From NCBI GenBank assembly GCA_003447535.1, contig DLYY01000223.1:1-32603 (forward strand): 32,603 nucleotides of DNA, given 5' to 3'. A model generated the notes under the pieces. The model did no database searches. It saw only the letters and a list, made by a program, of their open reading frames with translations, and had not been told where the DNA came from. Positions within the stretch are counted from its first letter, which is position 1; every line of letters starts with the position of its first letter. This DNA is from Bacteroidota bacterium (GTDB lineage: Bacteria; Bacteroidota; Bacteroidia; Chitinophagales; UBA8649). The position numbers and the translations under genes were made by a program. Positions 1 to 8,752 of this stretch are shown here, one piece after another.

Positions 1-59
1 TCACCTTTGACCACTCCCTGGTCTAATGTTTGGCGAAGTAAGGCATGATATTGTTTCAT
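1..59 (-). CDS. thyA: Thymidylate synthase, N-terminal fragment
   Basis: This is a partial gene: only the start and 19 codons lie in the window, and the rest continues past the left edge. Read on the minus strand from an ATG at 59, it gives MKQYHALLRQTLDQGVVKG. This closely matches the usual opening of bacterial ThyA, which continues with the folate/dUMP-site arginine motif (GDRTGTGT) just beyond the edge. ThyA methylates dUMP to dTMP using methylene-tetrahydrofolate in the cytoplasm. It is divergent from the exporter gene at 160, with about 100 bases between them for two promoters. The identification rests on a short but characteristic N-terminus. Confidence 0.85.
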   Translation of the reverse strand, partial: MKQYHALLRQTLDQGVVKG

Positions 60-159
60 CAATGTGACTTTTTTTCGAGAATATTATGATAACAAAATCA
101 GAAATTGATTGTTATGTAAAAGTGATTAATCCTATTCTACATCCACGATTCCAGGCCTA

Positions 160-2460
160 ATGTTTATCCACAAGTATCGAGCCTCTGTTATTGGCGTTTT
201 TTGCACCTTATTGGTTTTTGCCGTGTATTTTTCTTTACCGCAAAATCTAAGCTTCAATTTTGACTTTAAGCGCTTTTTCCCAAAAGATGATGCTTCGGTA
301 AAGGCTTTTGAAACCTACCGAGAGACCTTTGGGTCAGATGACGATTTTCTCTTTGTAGCCCTCGAATCTAAAGAAGGAAAAATTTTAAGAGAAACAGAGT
401 TGACCTTAATCGATACTATCACCGCACAGCTATCAGATATTCCTAGTGTGCGGAATGTGCAAAGCATCACATCCTTTCAAGATATACTCTTTTTAAAGCA
501 AGTAGTCGGCTTTATGCCAAACACAAATCAACCTGCAAAATTGAGTCCTGTAGCGATTCCTCTATTACGATTCGACTCGAGTTTTACAAAGGATGTAGAA
601 CGAATTAAAAAAGATCCAAGACTTTATGGAAGACTCCTAGGGAATGACTCTACGAGTGCAGCCATCATTTTGTTTGTGGATTCAATGGGGTTTGATACGT
701 CTGTAGCATTTATGGACGAAGTACACCAAATCATAAGCACTCAATGGAAAGGGACCCATCACTACGTAGGACGGGCCAACTTCGAAAGAGAGGGCAAGCG
801 AATAGCCATCGTAGAGTTTGTAAAAACCTCTCTTCTTTCCGTAGCGCTAGTTATTGCTGCATTCATTGTCTTTTTTAAAAATCCAACTTCAATTGGATTT
901 TCTCTTATTACCATGCTTGTTGCCCTCGCTTTTTTCACTGGGATGCTTGGGCTCTTTCAAGTTGATATAGACCCTCTTAGTGCCCTATACCCTGTTATCA
1001 TACTTATAGTAGGTGTATCCGATGTAATTCATATCACCTCAAAGTATATCACCGAAGTCAAATCAGGTAAGTCGAAAGGAGAAGCCATCCAGTCTACTTT
1101 GCGAAGCATTGGTTTGGCAACCTTTCTTACCTCAGCAACTACTGCTATTGGGTTTTGTTCTTTATTTACCTCCAAAGTAGTTCCTATCCGAATCTTTGGT
1201 CTTGCGGCGGCTGCAGGAATCATGATTACCTTCTTGGTGGTTATTTTTCTAACCCTCGCCTTATTCACATACATTCCTCCAAAAAAGCTCAAGAATCTGG
1301 ACTTTGGCGACTCATTCTTTACAGAACAACTCAAAAAACTGTATCACTTTACCTTTCGAAAAGGTCGAGCCATTACTGTTGGCTTTATTGGTTTCTTGGC
1401 CTTGTGCTTCTGGGGAATATCTACAATAAATACAGATTTAGATATTGCAACAGGCCTCCCTAGAGGAGAAAAGTTGACCGATGATTTTTACTTTTTTGAG
1501 GAGCATTATAGCGGCTTTCGACCCTATGAAATTCTCTTAGAAACTCAAGGCGATTACACCCTTGACGACTATGAAATCCTCATCATGATAAACAGTATTG
1601 TAGAGGCGATGCACAAAGAGGAGGACCTCTCCACGACCCTGTCTATTCTCGATGTATACAAGCAGTTTAATTACGGTAAAAATCTAAGGAAGAGCTTTGA
1701 CGATTATGCCTTACCCGACTCTATGAGTTATTGCTCATTCCAGGCCTTGAAAGCTGATCTGCCTCCTACAAGCTTTGCGCGTATTGGTTTAGTAAGTGAG
1801 GATGAAAAAGTGGGAAGAATATCATCCACGGTAAAAGATTTAGGAACGTCTGACATTGAAAAAATTAATATCCGTCTTCAACAGCATTTTGCCAAGCACA
1901 TTGACCCAAGTAAGTTATCGGTTCAAATTACAGGGACAGGAACGCTAATTGACCAAAACAATGCCTACTTAAGACAAAATTTACTCTTTGGTCTTTCGGG
2001 AGCGGTCTTAATCATTGGTTTGGTGATGGCTGTCTTGTTTAAAAATTGGAAGTTTCTTATAATCTCGATTATTCCGAATGTCTTTCCATTGGTTTTTGGA
2101 GCAGCCGTTATGGGGGTATTGCAAATCAGCCTTGATGCAACGACCTCTATGATATTTGCCATATCATTTGGAATTGCCGTTGATGATACGATCCACTTCT
2201 TATCAAAACTTCGCCTTGAGTTAGCCAAGTCAAAAGACTTAGAAAAAGCTTTATACAATACAACGCTAGAAACAGGACGCCCCATTATTGTAACAAGTAT
2301 AATTCTGTTTTTTGGCTTCCTTGTGATGCTATTCGCTAAGGCCCCCGGAATGATGTATGTTGGCTTACTTGTTAGCTTGACCCTCTTTAGTGCGGTCTTT
2401 GCCGATTTATTCCTGATTCCTATTCTTTGTCGATCAATCCTTAAAAAGGACTATAAATAA
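160..2460 (+). CDS. RND superfamily (MMPL/HAE3-type) exporter
   Basis: A 766-residue inner-membrane protein with the two-fold RND layout: one N-terminal membrane helix (about 7-25), a large extracytoplasmic loop, a five-helix bundle (about 223-375), then a second helix (about 404-421), a second loop and a second bundle (about 607-760). The charged helix motifs are visible in both halves: GVSDVIH (285-291) and FGIAVDDTIHF (670-680), whose aspartates are the expected proton-relay residues. The length fits the single-chain MMPL/HAE3 class rather than the ~1000-residue AcrB class, and no membrane-fusion or TolC-like partner gene is adjacent. Family members move lipids, sterol-like molecules or hydrophobic compounds by proton motive force. 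The substrate cannot be read from sequence. The reading frame is open only from about base 130 and 160 is its first ATG. No clear ribosome binding site is present, as is common in Bacteroidota. Confidence 0.88.
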   Translation: MFIHKYRASVIGVFCTLLVFAVYFSLPQNLSFNFDFKRFFPKDDASVKAFETYRETFGSDDDFLFVALESKEGKILRETELTLIDTITAQLSDIPSVRNVQSITSFQDILFLKQVVGFMPNTNQPAKLSPVAIPLLRFDSSFTKDVERIKKDPRLYGRLLGNDSTSAAIILFVDSMGFDTSVAFMDEVHQIISTQWKGTHHYVGRANFEREGKRIAIVEFVKTSLLSVALVIAAFIVFFKNPTSIGFSLITMLVALAFFTGMLGLFQVDIDPLSALYPVIILIVGVSDVIHITSKYITEVKSGKSKGEAIQSTLRSIGLATFLTSATTAIGFCSLFTSKVVPIRIFGLAAAAGIMITFLVVIFLTLALFTYIPPKKLKNLDFGDSFFTEQLKKLYHFTFRKGRAITVGFIGFLALCFWGISTINTDLDIATGLPRGEKLTDDFYFFEEHYSGFRPYEILLETQGDYTLDDYEILIMINSIVEAMHKEEDLSTTLSILDVYKQFNYGKNLRKSFDDYALPDSMSYCSFQALKADLPPTSFARIGLVSEDEKVGRISSTVKDLGTSDIEKINIRLQQHFAKHIDPSKLSVQITGTGTLIDQNNAYLRQNLLFGLSGAVLIIGLVMAVLFKNWKFLIISIIPNVFPLVFGAAVMGVLQISLDATTSMIFAISFGIAVDDTIHFLSKLRLELAKSKDLEKALYNTTLETGRPIIVTSIILFFGFLVMLFAKAPGMMYVGLLVSLTLFSAVFADLFLIPILCRSILKKDYK

Positions 2461-2463
2461 CTC

Positions 2464-3366
2464 CTAAATTTCTTGGATTGCTTGCCAGACCCCCATGTTT
2501 CCCTTGGGGTTTTTAACTAAAATCATTGGTGCCACAGGATCTAAGAGTACGAGTTCATTGGTTACGCTTCCTAAAAGAAACGAAGAAACTGTACTCCGCC
2601 CTCTAGCAGAAATCAAGATGAGGTCAGCACCCATCTTGCGCGATTGAGCATAAATGGTTTCTGCCGTGGACATCCCATCAACACTAAGCACATTACATGT
2701 TAACCCTAAGTCACCAAGATCATTATTTTCTACAAAATGGTGAAAGTCTTGCTGTCTTTGTTCTTCCAGGATTGACTTGTATTCTTCCAAGGATTTCCCT
2801 GAGTAATGGTACCCCGAAGGAACTTCGTAAAGGTGTTCACAAACAAACAAATTGTAGCCCTTATCCGCCTCGTCGAGGCCATAGGCCAAACGAAGAGTAC
2901 GGGCATTGTGCTCATTAAATTGCAACGGAACGTAAAACTTGGTAAACTGAAAATTATCATAGCCTTCAGGAACCATCCATAAACTTGCACTAGACTTATT
3001 GGCGAGATCTTGAAGAAGCGCCGAACCCTTCAATCCAAAACGATTCATAAGAAAAATCAAATCCGCTCTGTGACTCGAGGCTGTTTTAAGAATTTCTTCT
3101 GAAGGAGATCCTTCTTGAGCACTGTAGTGAAGCTCAACACTGTCTGTGGTCAAGTGTTGTTCAACAAGATCACGCATGGCTTTTATGATCTTACCCTCTA
3201 ATTCCTCCTTGCTACCATCAGTTAACAAAGAAGGATAGACGTGGACAAATTGAATAGAGGTAGACGGAATATAGGGTAGAACGCGGTCTATATAATTCAG
3301 CAGTGTCGAATCGGATGATGTCAAGTCTAATCCGATTAAAAGGCGACGAAAAGGTAGTTCTTGCAT
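2464..3366 (-). CDS. Tandem-domain universal stress protein
   Basis: A 300-residue cytoplasmic protein made of two UspA domains (about 5-135 and 142-287). The first opens with RRLLIGLDLTSSDS, the usual beta-strand plus acidic residue of the fold. The second ends with ARGRSTVSSFLLGSVTN (254-270), which corresponds to the ATP-binding signature G-2x-G-9x-G(S/T). The second glycine (G256) and the final GS (266-267) are present, but the first glycine is replaced by serine. The N-terminal domain lacks a clear version of this motif. This suggests nucleotide binding, if any, in the C-terminal half. It is the last gene of a minus-strand operon: its ATG lies 2 bases after the stop of the upstream oxidoreductase gene. 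Usp proteins support survival under starvation and stress, but a specific partner cannot be named. Confidence 0.88.
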   Translation of the reverse strand: MQELPFRRLLIGLDLTSSDSTLLNYIDRVLPYIPSTSIQFVHVYPSLLTDGSKEELEGKIIKAMRDLVEQHLTTDSVELHYSAQEGSPSEEILKTASSHRADLIFLMNRFGLKGSALLQDLANKSSASLWMVPEGYDNFQFTKFYVPLQFNEHNARTLRLAYGLDEADKGYNLFVCEHLYEVPSGYHYSGKSLEEYKSILEEQRQQDFHHFVENNDLGDLGLTCNVLSVDGMSTAETIYAQSRKMGADLILISARGRSTVSSFLLGSVTNELVLLDPVAPMILVKNPKGNMGVWQAIQEI

Positions 3367-3368
3367 AG

Positions 3369-4589
3369 TTAGTCGTTTACATATTCTGTCAGATATTGAT
3401 ATGCAGGGGTAAGCTTCCCTGCTTGGGCGATGGTTGCCTGTTTAATCATCTCATGACTTGAATAGTCATTGGTCATCATAGTATCAAGCACATGCTCGAT
3501 AAACATTTTTCCAAAATCCATGGAGGCATCTCGAGGTAATTCATTGGGTAAATTATCAACCGCCATGATGTCCAGCCCATTACTTGAGTAAGGACGTAAT
3601 TCAGCTAAAGATTGGGGGTCTACCCCATATACGGCGTCTCCAATAATCGAAGGTCGAATGGTTAGGGGAATAGACGCTTCAGGAGCTATATCACAGGTTA
3701 TATCCGCTATAGTTGTCAATCGTGTTGACTTCAATAAAGTATGAGCCTCCTCTTTAGTGAAAAAAGAAGGTGCGCGATTATCCCAGTAAATGCCATTAAT
3801 CAAAAGATTTGCGGATTGAAGGTAGGGCAACAATGTGCTTCGATAACCGCTTGGATCGTTGTAAAAAGACGTTTGGAATCCATGTTCGTCATGCGTAAAC
3901 AGGGATTCTGTAGGTAACATAACATATTGACCCTTTTGCTCACTTGATACAAAGGATGAAGGGCTTACTTTCTCAAAGCCTGCAGCCTTCACAATTTCCT
4001 CTGCCCCTCGACTAACCCGTCCAGTTCCCGTTACCACAAGCCTTACCGAAGAAAAGTCAATTGAGCGTAATGCCTCCAAGGCCTCGGCAAGGTCAAAGCA
4101 CTCATGCATCGCGGGTAGTTTGCCCAAGGATAGGCGCATGGCAAGAGCAAGAAGGCCGTTATAAGCCCCTACAATACCGGCCCAACGACCAAAGGCAATA
4201 ACCCTTGGTCCATCTTTACTTCTAAGGCATTCATAATCAATGAGCTCAATTTTTTTTGCCAGAATTGTTTGCAACAAGATTCGGTTATAGGGTTGAGCCT
4301 TAATCGTGTGGGAAAAGAAAAAGTATATCTTATCATCGACGAGTTGTTCAATAGCTACTTCTTTAACGCCTAGCAAGACATCACAAAATGAGACGTCATC
4401 CACTACTTCAACTCCCTCTTCTCTGTATTCATCATCACCAAAACATCTAGACTGAGAGGATTGAACAAAAACCTTTAAAGATGGATGGCGCCGCATAGCT
4501 TCTCTACATAGTGATGGAGGCAAGACTACCCGACTATCTGGCGGTGACTTTGTCTCTGATAATATTCCTATTGTTCGTTGTGCATTCAT
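3369..4589 (-). CDS. Alanine/saccharopine dehydrogenase-like NAD(P)-dependent oxidoreductase
   Basis: A 406-residue protein of the alanine dehydrogenase / pyridine-nucleotide transhydrogenase N-terminal family, in the form common in Bacteroidota. Visible features are the opening TIGILSETKSPPDSRV; GVKEV with K76 and SHT with H94, which match the catalytic Lys and His of alanine dehydrogenase; AFGRWAGIVGAYNG (132-145); a Rossmann nucleotide loop VTGTGRVSRGA (186-196); and AVDNLPNELPRDAS near the C-terminus. The Bacteroidota group resembles lysine-forming saccharopine dehydrogenase as much as alanine dehydrogenase, so the substrate stays open. I chose the ATG at 4589, one base after the upstream sulfotransferase stop, because the family begins only a few residues before IGIL. 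A start at 4613 would add 8 residues and overlap the upstream gene by 23 bases. It is the middle gene of the operon. Confidence 0.85.
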   Translation of the reverse strand: MNAQRTIGILSETKSPPDSRVVLPPSLCREAMRRHPSLKVFVQSSQSRCFGDDEYREEGVEVVDDVSFCDVLLGVKEVAIEQLVDDKIYFFFSHTIKAQPYNRILLQTILAKKIELIDYECLRSKDGPRVIAFGRWAGIVGAYNGLLALAMRLSLGKLPAMHECFDLAEALEALRSIDFSSVRLVVTGTGRVSRGAEEIVKAAGFEKVSPSSFVSSEQKGQYVMLPTESLFTHDEHGFQTSFYNDPSGYRSTLLPYLQSANLLINGIYWDNRAPSFFTKEEAHTLLKSTRLTTIADITCDIAPEASIPLTIRPSIIGDAVYGVDPQSLAELRPYSSNGLDIMAVDNLPNELPRDASMDFGKMFIEHVLDTMMTNDYSSHEMIKQATIAQAGKLTPAYQYLTEYVND

Positions 4590-4590
4590 A

Positions 4591-5742
4591 TCAGGCTTCA
4601 AATTCAAACTCATTAAAAAATTCCATCAGTTGTTGGTGAACATCGCTTTTTGTCATCCCATATTGTGCCAAGGAATAATGATGTTTGCTCGTGTATGTTT
4701 TATTTTCTTTTGAGATTTCCTGAAGGGCTGTCTCAACCTCCGCCGGTAAATCTAATTCCATTTGGTGATATAAATCTAAAATAACCTGATGCGGATTTTC
4801 TTTGATAATCTGGTAATCAATTACAAAAAAACGGTCGCGAGCAAAAGAAGGCCTAATCTTTTGCATATAGGCACAATAATCAATGGCAAGTTGGGCAAAA
4901 TCCCGGCACTCTTCGCTATCATCGAGTATGTCAGGACTATGTAGACGCCAAGGCCCCGTGAACATGCTTACAACAGAAGGTACAAATTTGTAGGGATGGC
5001 GCACAGGATAGATCACTTTTGCGTCGGGGAAGGTCTCCATCAACCATTGTAAACGCCCTGTATTAAACACGTTTTTTACAAGTAAGGTCTTCGATGGATC
5101 CATTGCATAATGCATACGCTGCAAGGAGTTTTTATAAAAAATCCTCAAGTTTTTTTGAGTACGTTGGGGCATGGTATCTACAAAACGCAACTCCGGAAGT
5201 TCTTTAACAAACGGGCAGGCTAGGATGAGCGCAGGACTTATCATAGTGAATACAAAAAGATTCTCGTCCTCTTCGGGCATCGTGAAACCCATAGGATGTA
5301 CATCCTTCCAACCTTTGAAAACCTTTCGCTCAATCCAACCTAAAAGAGCATGTAATGGCCCACCAATTTTGGAATCAATCAAGGCTATTGTATCAAATAA
5401 TCGAATCCAAAAAATACATGGAAACAGGGTGTGATAAAGCAGTGGAGTACAAAAGCGCTTGTCATCTAGGTTGAATAGACGATGTAAAAATGTTGTGCCG
5501 CTTCTTGGATTACTTATGATATATAATGGTGATTTAACCTCATGCCATCGGTAGGGAAAAAACAGTACTTCGTCAAGCAACCTTCCCACAATGAGTAAAG
5601 ACCAATAAATCAGCATGATTGGCACAAGGACTAAAGTAAAGGCCCAACGCCGTAAAGACGGATACTTGAACATGTTGAGCCAAAGTATTTTACCAAATAC
5701 AGCAAAATTTATAAAAAACAAAGAAGGATGAAATAAACCCAT
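4591..5742 (-). CDS. PAPS-dependent sulfotransferase family protein, membrane-associated
   Basis: A 383-residue protein with a hydrophobic N-terminal region (about 34-53, possibly preceded by a membrane-surface helix) and a sulfotransferase domain of the Sulfotransfer_3 type. The 5'-phosphosulfate loop is SNPRSGTTFLHRL (77-89). The 3'-phosphate site is YPVRHPYKFVPSVVSM (245-260), with R248 and S256 at the expected positions. Such enzymes transfer sulfate from PAPS to an alcohol or amine of a lipid, sugar or small molecule. The membrane anchor suggests a lipid-soluble acceptor, but that is inference. It is the first gene of a minus-strand operon followed by an oxidoreductase and a universal stress protein, and no PAPS-synthesis genes are nearby. 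A short dyad lies immediately before its start codon. An internal ATG at 5673 would remove the first hydrophobic stretch. Confidence 0.85.
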   Translation of the reverse strand: MGLFHPSLFFINFAVFGKILWLNMFKYPSLRRWAFTLVLVPIMLIYWSLLIVGRLLDEVLFFPYRWHEVKSPLYIISNPRSGTTFLHRLFNLDDKRFCTPLLYHTLFPCIFWIRLFDTIALIDSKIGGPLHALLGWIERKVFKGWKDVHPMGFTMPEEDENLFVFTMISPALILACPFVKELPELRFVDTMPQRTQKNLRIFYKNSLQRMHYAMDPSKTLLVKNVFNTGRLQWLMETFPDAKVIYPVRHPYKFVPSVVSMFTGPWRLHSPDILDDSEECRDFAQLAIDYCAYMQKIRPSFARDRFFVIDYQIIKENPHQVILDLYHQMELDLPAEVETALQEISKENKTYTSKHHYSLAQYGMTKSDVHQQLMEFFNEFEFEA

Positions 5743-5743
5743 A

Positions 5744-5770
5744 AAGCCTATAAAAGTAACTTTCAGGCTT
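5744..5770. promoter_or_regulatory. Nested inverted repeat directly upstream of the sulfotransferase start
   Basis: Two nested dyads are visible. The outer arms are AAGCCT (5744-5749) and AGGCTT (5765-5770). The inner arms are AAAGT and ACTTT around one central base. The element begins one base outside the sulfotransferase ATG (5742, minus strand), so in the mRNA it would form a small hairpin touching the start codon. It also sits in the 94-base divergent region shared with the plus-strand copper-protein gene. It could be an operator or a translational control hairpin. The arms are short and AT-rich, so chance cannot be excluded. Confidence 0.3.
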
Positions 5771-5836
5771 CATTTTTCTCTAATCCTTGGTTAAATTCCT
5801 ACGCACACCTTTCAACCTATTGAAAATTAGTATTTT

Positions 5837-7546
5837 GTGAGAAATACAACTGTGCGTCTCTTTCTCTCTTCCTTTACTATAGTCATTGCCATTTATGCAA
5901 GTGGTCAAAGCACAGCGAGCAAAGTCTATGATGTTTTACAAACAAATTGCGCAAATGCTTATTGCCATTCCAGTGGAAATCAAGCGGGTGGACTTGACCT
6001 GGAAGGAAGTGGGGGAAATATCAATGCAAAAATGCAGGATATCTATAATAATCTGTACGATGTCAACCCTAGTAATGCGGAAGCTGCGAGCAAAGGACAT
6101 AAATTAATCTACCCAGGCGACCCCTACAGAAGTTACCTGTTTCGCAAAATCAATAACGGCCTATCTCCTGACGTGGTGCTTGAGAGTACAGAAGGGGCTG
6201 ACATGCCTATTGGGGGAGGCATGGCTGACGAGGATATTGAGTTAGTTCGTCAATGGATTCTTTATGGATCACCTCTCGGAGGCGATGTGGTCAATACGGT
6301 CTTAATTGATGATTTCTATCAAAATGGTGGTATTGAAAGCATTCCCAACCCACCAGCCCCCCCAACCAATGGTTTTCAAGTTCATTTTGGACCTTTTTTC
6401 CTCGAAGCAGGTGGTGAGCGAGAGCATTTTTTAAAGTATGAAACTAATCTTCCCGAAGAAATTGAAGTGACTGAAGTGTCTACTACCATGGGAGATTATT
6501 CACATCACTTTATTACCTACAAATACATTGATTTTGACGGTAATCCAACCTTTGGTCAATCTACTCCTGCCGGGTTAAGAGGTATTGACAATGAGAGTTT
6601 TTCTGTTGTGGCCACCGAACAATACACTAATGCATTGACATTGCCTAATGAAACAGCTTTTAGATTGTGGCAAGACGTGGTGTTTGATTTAAACAGTCAT
6701 TATATTAATTACGACCTCAATCAACCCATGAAGTGTGAAGCCTATGTAAATTTTGAAACTCAGCCTTCAGGCACTGCAACACAAATCATGTACTCATCAA
6801 TGGGCTTTAACCTAAACATCGAAATTCCTAATAATGGTCAAGCGACTGTAATTGACTTTCCACTTACGCTGCCTACATTATTGAGTGCCGCAGGAGCAGG
6901 TAATGACGATGAGATTTTCTTCTGGGCAATGGTTGGACACACCCACAAATATGGAGAGGACTTTGACATGTTTGTTACCCCATCTCCCTTCTTAGTTAGC
7001 GAAACGTTTCAGCAATATGATGCAGGGTGTGCCGAGGGCATTCCAGGTTGTTCAGTAGAAACCTATGACTATGCCCATCTTCCTTTACGATTTTTTGACA
7101 ACTTCCTACCTATGACCAATGGGGACTTTCTTATTTCACGTACAACATGGGTAAATGACGGCCCCGAAGATGTTGAATTTGGCATTACATCAGACGATGA
7201 GATGCAGTTGTACACTACCTATTTCCTAAAAGATACTAGTGGTCTTGATTTGGGTAATCCAACGTCGATAAATGAGCCTATTGATCAAACAAGAAGTCAG
7301 TTTTTGGTATATCCTAATCCTAGTAGCGAAGAACTCTACTTTGGATTGATGGACTCCGACTTCAACGCCGTAAATATTGAAGTGTTTAATAGCAAAGGAA
7401 GTCGGAAGCTTCAACAGGTATTCAATCCAAAAAACTCTGCAGTTGGTGTTAATGTGAACGCGTGGACGCCTGGAATTTACTTTTATCGGGCTATTGACCA
7501 AAAGACAGGTAATCTGATTCAACAGGGCCAGATAGCAGTAGAGTAA
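5837..7546 (+). CDS. Secreted cytochrome/copper type II monooxygenase-like protein with T9SS type A sorting domain
   Basis: A 569-residue secreted protein. After a signal peptide (about 1-24) comes a small haem-like domain with CANAYCH (C38-X4-C43-H44) and a possible Met ligand in DMP (M123), resembling the planctomycete-type cytochrome domain. The middle (about 155-465) resembles peptidylglycine alpha-hydroxylating/dopamine beta monooxygenases. SHHF (H223, H224) fits the first copper site, LNSHY (H288) the LQVHY motif, HTH (H368, H370) the second copper site, and DDEMQLY (M456) its methionine ligand. The C-terminus (about 488-569) is a T9SS type A tail beginning FLVYPNPSSEELYF. Together these suggest an extracellular oxygen-dependent redox enzyme with built-in electron entry. 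The substrate is unknown. The start is a GTG at 5837; a second GTG at 5852 is possible and would still leave a signal peptide. The gene is divergent from the sulfotransferase operon, and the aminotransferase follows after 15 bases. Confidence 0.82.
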   Translation: MRNTTVRLFLSSFTIVIAIYASGQSTASKVYDVLQTNCANAYCHSSGNQAGGLDLEGSGGNINAKMQDIYNNLYDVNPSNAEAASKGHKLIYPGDPYRSYLFRKINNGLSPDVVLESTEGADMPIGGGMADEDIELVRQWILYGSPLGGDVVNTVLIDDFYQNGGIESIPNPPAPPTNGFQVHFGPFFLEAGGEREHFLKYETNLPEEIEVTEVSTTMGDYSHHFITYKYIDFDGNPTFGQSTPAGLRGIDNESFSVVATEQYTNALTLPNETAFRLWQDVVFDLNSHYINYDLNQPMKCEAYVNFETQPSGTATQIMYSSMGFNLNIEIPNNGQATVIDFPLTLPTLLSAAGAGNDDEIFFWAMVGHTHKYGEDFDMFVTPSPFLVSETFQQYDAGCAEGIPGCSVETYDYAHLPLRFFDNFLPMTNGDFLISRTTWVNDGPEDVEFGITSDDEMQLYTTYFLKDTSGLDLGNPTSINEPIDQTRSQFLVYPNPSSEELYFGLMDSDFNAVNIEVFNSKGSRKLQQVFNPKNSAVGVNVNAWTPGIYFYRAIDQKTGNLIQQGQIAVE

Positions 7547-7561
7547 TCTATAATTTGTTTT

Positions 7562-8752
7562 ATGGGATTAAGTGCTCGACAGCTTTTTCAAAATCATATC
7601 GCATTTACCAATGATGCGCCCTTAGCTTTAGAAATTGAACGAGCGAAAGGGAGCTATCTATTTGGTAAGGATGGCAAGTCTTACTTAGACTTGATTTCAG
7701 GTATTTCCGTGAGTAATATGGGGCACTCCCATCCGAAGATTGTTAAGGCAGTCCAAGACCAGGCAGCAAAACATATGCATATTCTAGTCTATGGAGAACT
7801 AATACAGAATAGTCAGACCGCCTATGCCAAGACCCTTACCGATCACTTGCCGTCTAATTTAAACACAGTCTACTATGTAAATTCTGGTACAGAAGCGACT
7901 GAGGGTGCTCTAAAGCTCGCCAAACGAGCCACTGGAAGAACAGATATTATCTCCTTTAAAAATTCCTATCACGGATCTACTGCAGGAGCTCTTTCTGCTA
8001 TGGGCGATGAGCACTTTAAGCAAAACTACAGACCCCTGATTCCAGGTCATTACATCTATGAATATGGTGCAGAGGAAGGGGTTGCTGCAATCAATGGTTC
8101 TACTGCCGCTGTGATCGTAGAACCAGTCCAGGCTGAAAGTGGTATTCGAGTGCCCCCTCCGGACTTTCTCCCTGCGCTACGCGCGGCATGTGATAAGTGG
8201 GGTTGTCTACTGATTTTCGATGAAATTCAAACCGGTTTTGGGCGAACAGGCCATCGTTTTACAATTGATGAACATGGTATTTGTCCTGATATTCTGTTAT
8301 TGGCCAAAGCACTAGGTGGCGGAATGCCACTCGGAGCCTTTATAGGGGACAAGCATTTGTTTGAAGCTCTTCAAACAAGACCTATTCTAGGCCACATCAC
8401 CACCTTTGGCGGGCACCCTGTGAGCTGCGCCGCAGGACTTGCTGCCTTTGGCCTTCTTAACCAAGGAGCATTATTGGCTTCCTTAGAAGCAAAAGGGCAA
8501 CGATTTGAGGACAATTTGAGCGAGCTACCGCTGGGATGCATGTCTAGAAAAGGACTTTGGATGGCTATTCATTTTAAGTCCTTTGAGTTTAACCAAGAAA
8601 TGATCAAGCGCTGCCTTGAAAGGGGTTTATTGACCGATTGGTTTTTGTTTGCTCCAAATGCCTTGAGAATTGCCCCTCCCTTACCTATAAGTAATGAGGA
8701 AATCGACTTTGCAACCAATACCATACTTGAAGTTTGCCATGAAATGGCATAA
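7562..8752 (+). CDS. Class III PLP-dependent aminotransferase (acetylornithine/ornithine-type)
   Basis: A 396-residue cytoplasmic enzyme of the class III (omega) aminotransferase family. The PLP-binding signatures are complete: NSGTEATEGALKLAKR (107-122), SYHG (135-138), FDEIQTGFGRTG (219-230, with D220 binding the pyridine nitrogen) and LLAKALGGGMPLGAFIGD (246-263), where K249 is the Schiff-base lysine. Length and motifs fit acetylornithine/ornithine or related omega-amino-acid transaminases. In Bacteroidota this form is often annotated only as an aspartate aminotransferase family protein. No arginine-biosynthesis genes are adjacent, so the exact substrate cannot be set. The ATG at 7562 lies 15 bases after the preceding stop, which suggests co-transcription with the copper-protein gene. 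The lipoprotein gene downstream starts within its last 14 bases. Confidence 0.9.
   Translation: MGLSARQLFQNHIAFTNDAPLALEIERAKGSYLFGKDGKSYLDLISGISVSNMGHSHPKIVKAVQDQAAKHMHILVYGELIQNSQTAYAKTLTDHLPSNLNTVYYVNSGTEATEGALKLAKRATGRTDIISFKNSYHGSTAGALSAMGDEHFKQNYRPLIPGHYIYEYGAEEGVAAINGSTAAVIVEPVQAESGIRVPPPDFLPALRAACDKWGCLLIFDEIQTGFGRTGHRFTIDEHGICPDILLLAKALGGGMPLGAFIGDKHLFEALQTRPILGHITTFGGHPVSCAAGLAAFGLLNQGALLASLEAKGQRFEDNLSELPLGCMSRKGLWMAIHFKSFEFNQEMIKRCLERGLLTDWFLFAPNALRIAPPLPISNEEIDFATNTILEVCHEMA

Noticed and set aside
67..76. Run of seven T near 70, considered as a terminator
   Set aside because: It lies upstream of both divergent starts (thyA and the exporter gene), with no hairpin before it. It is ordinary AT-rich promoter DNA.
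5831..5837. TATTTTG just before the copper-protein start, considered as a Bacteroidota -7 box
   Set aside because: It does not match TAnnTTTG exactly, overlaps the assigned GTG start, and no matching -33 element is visible at the right distance.
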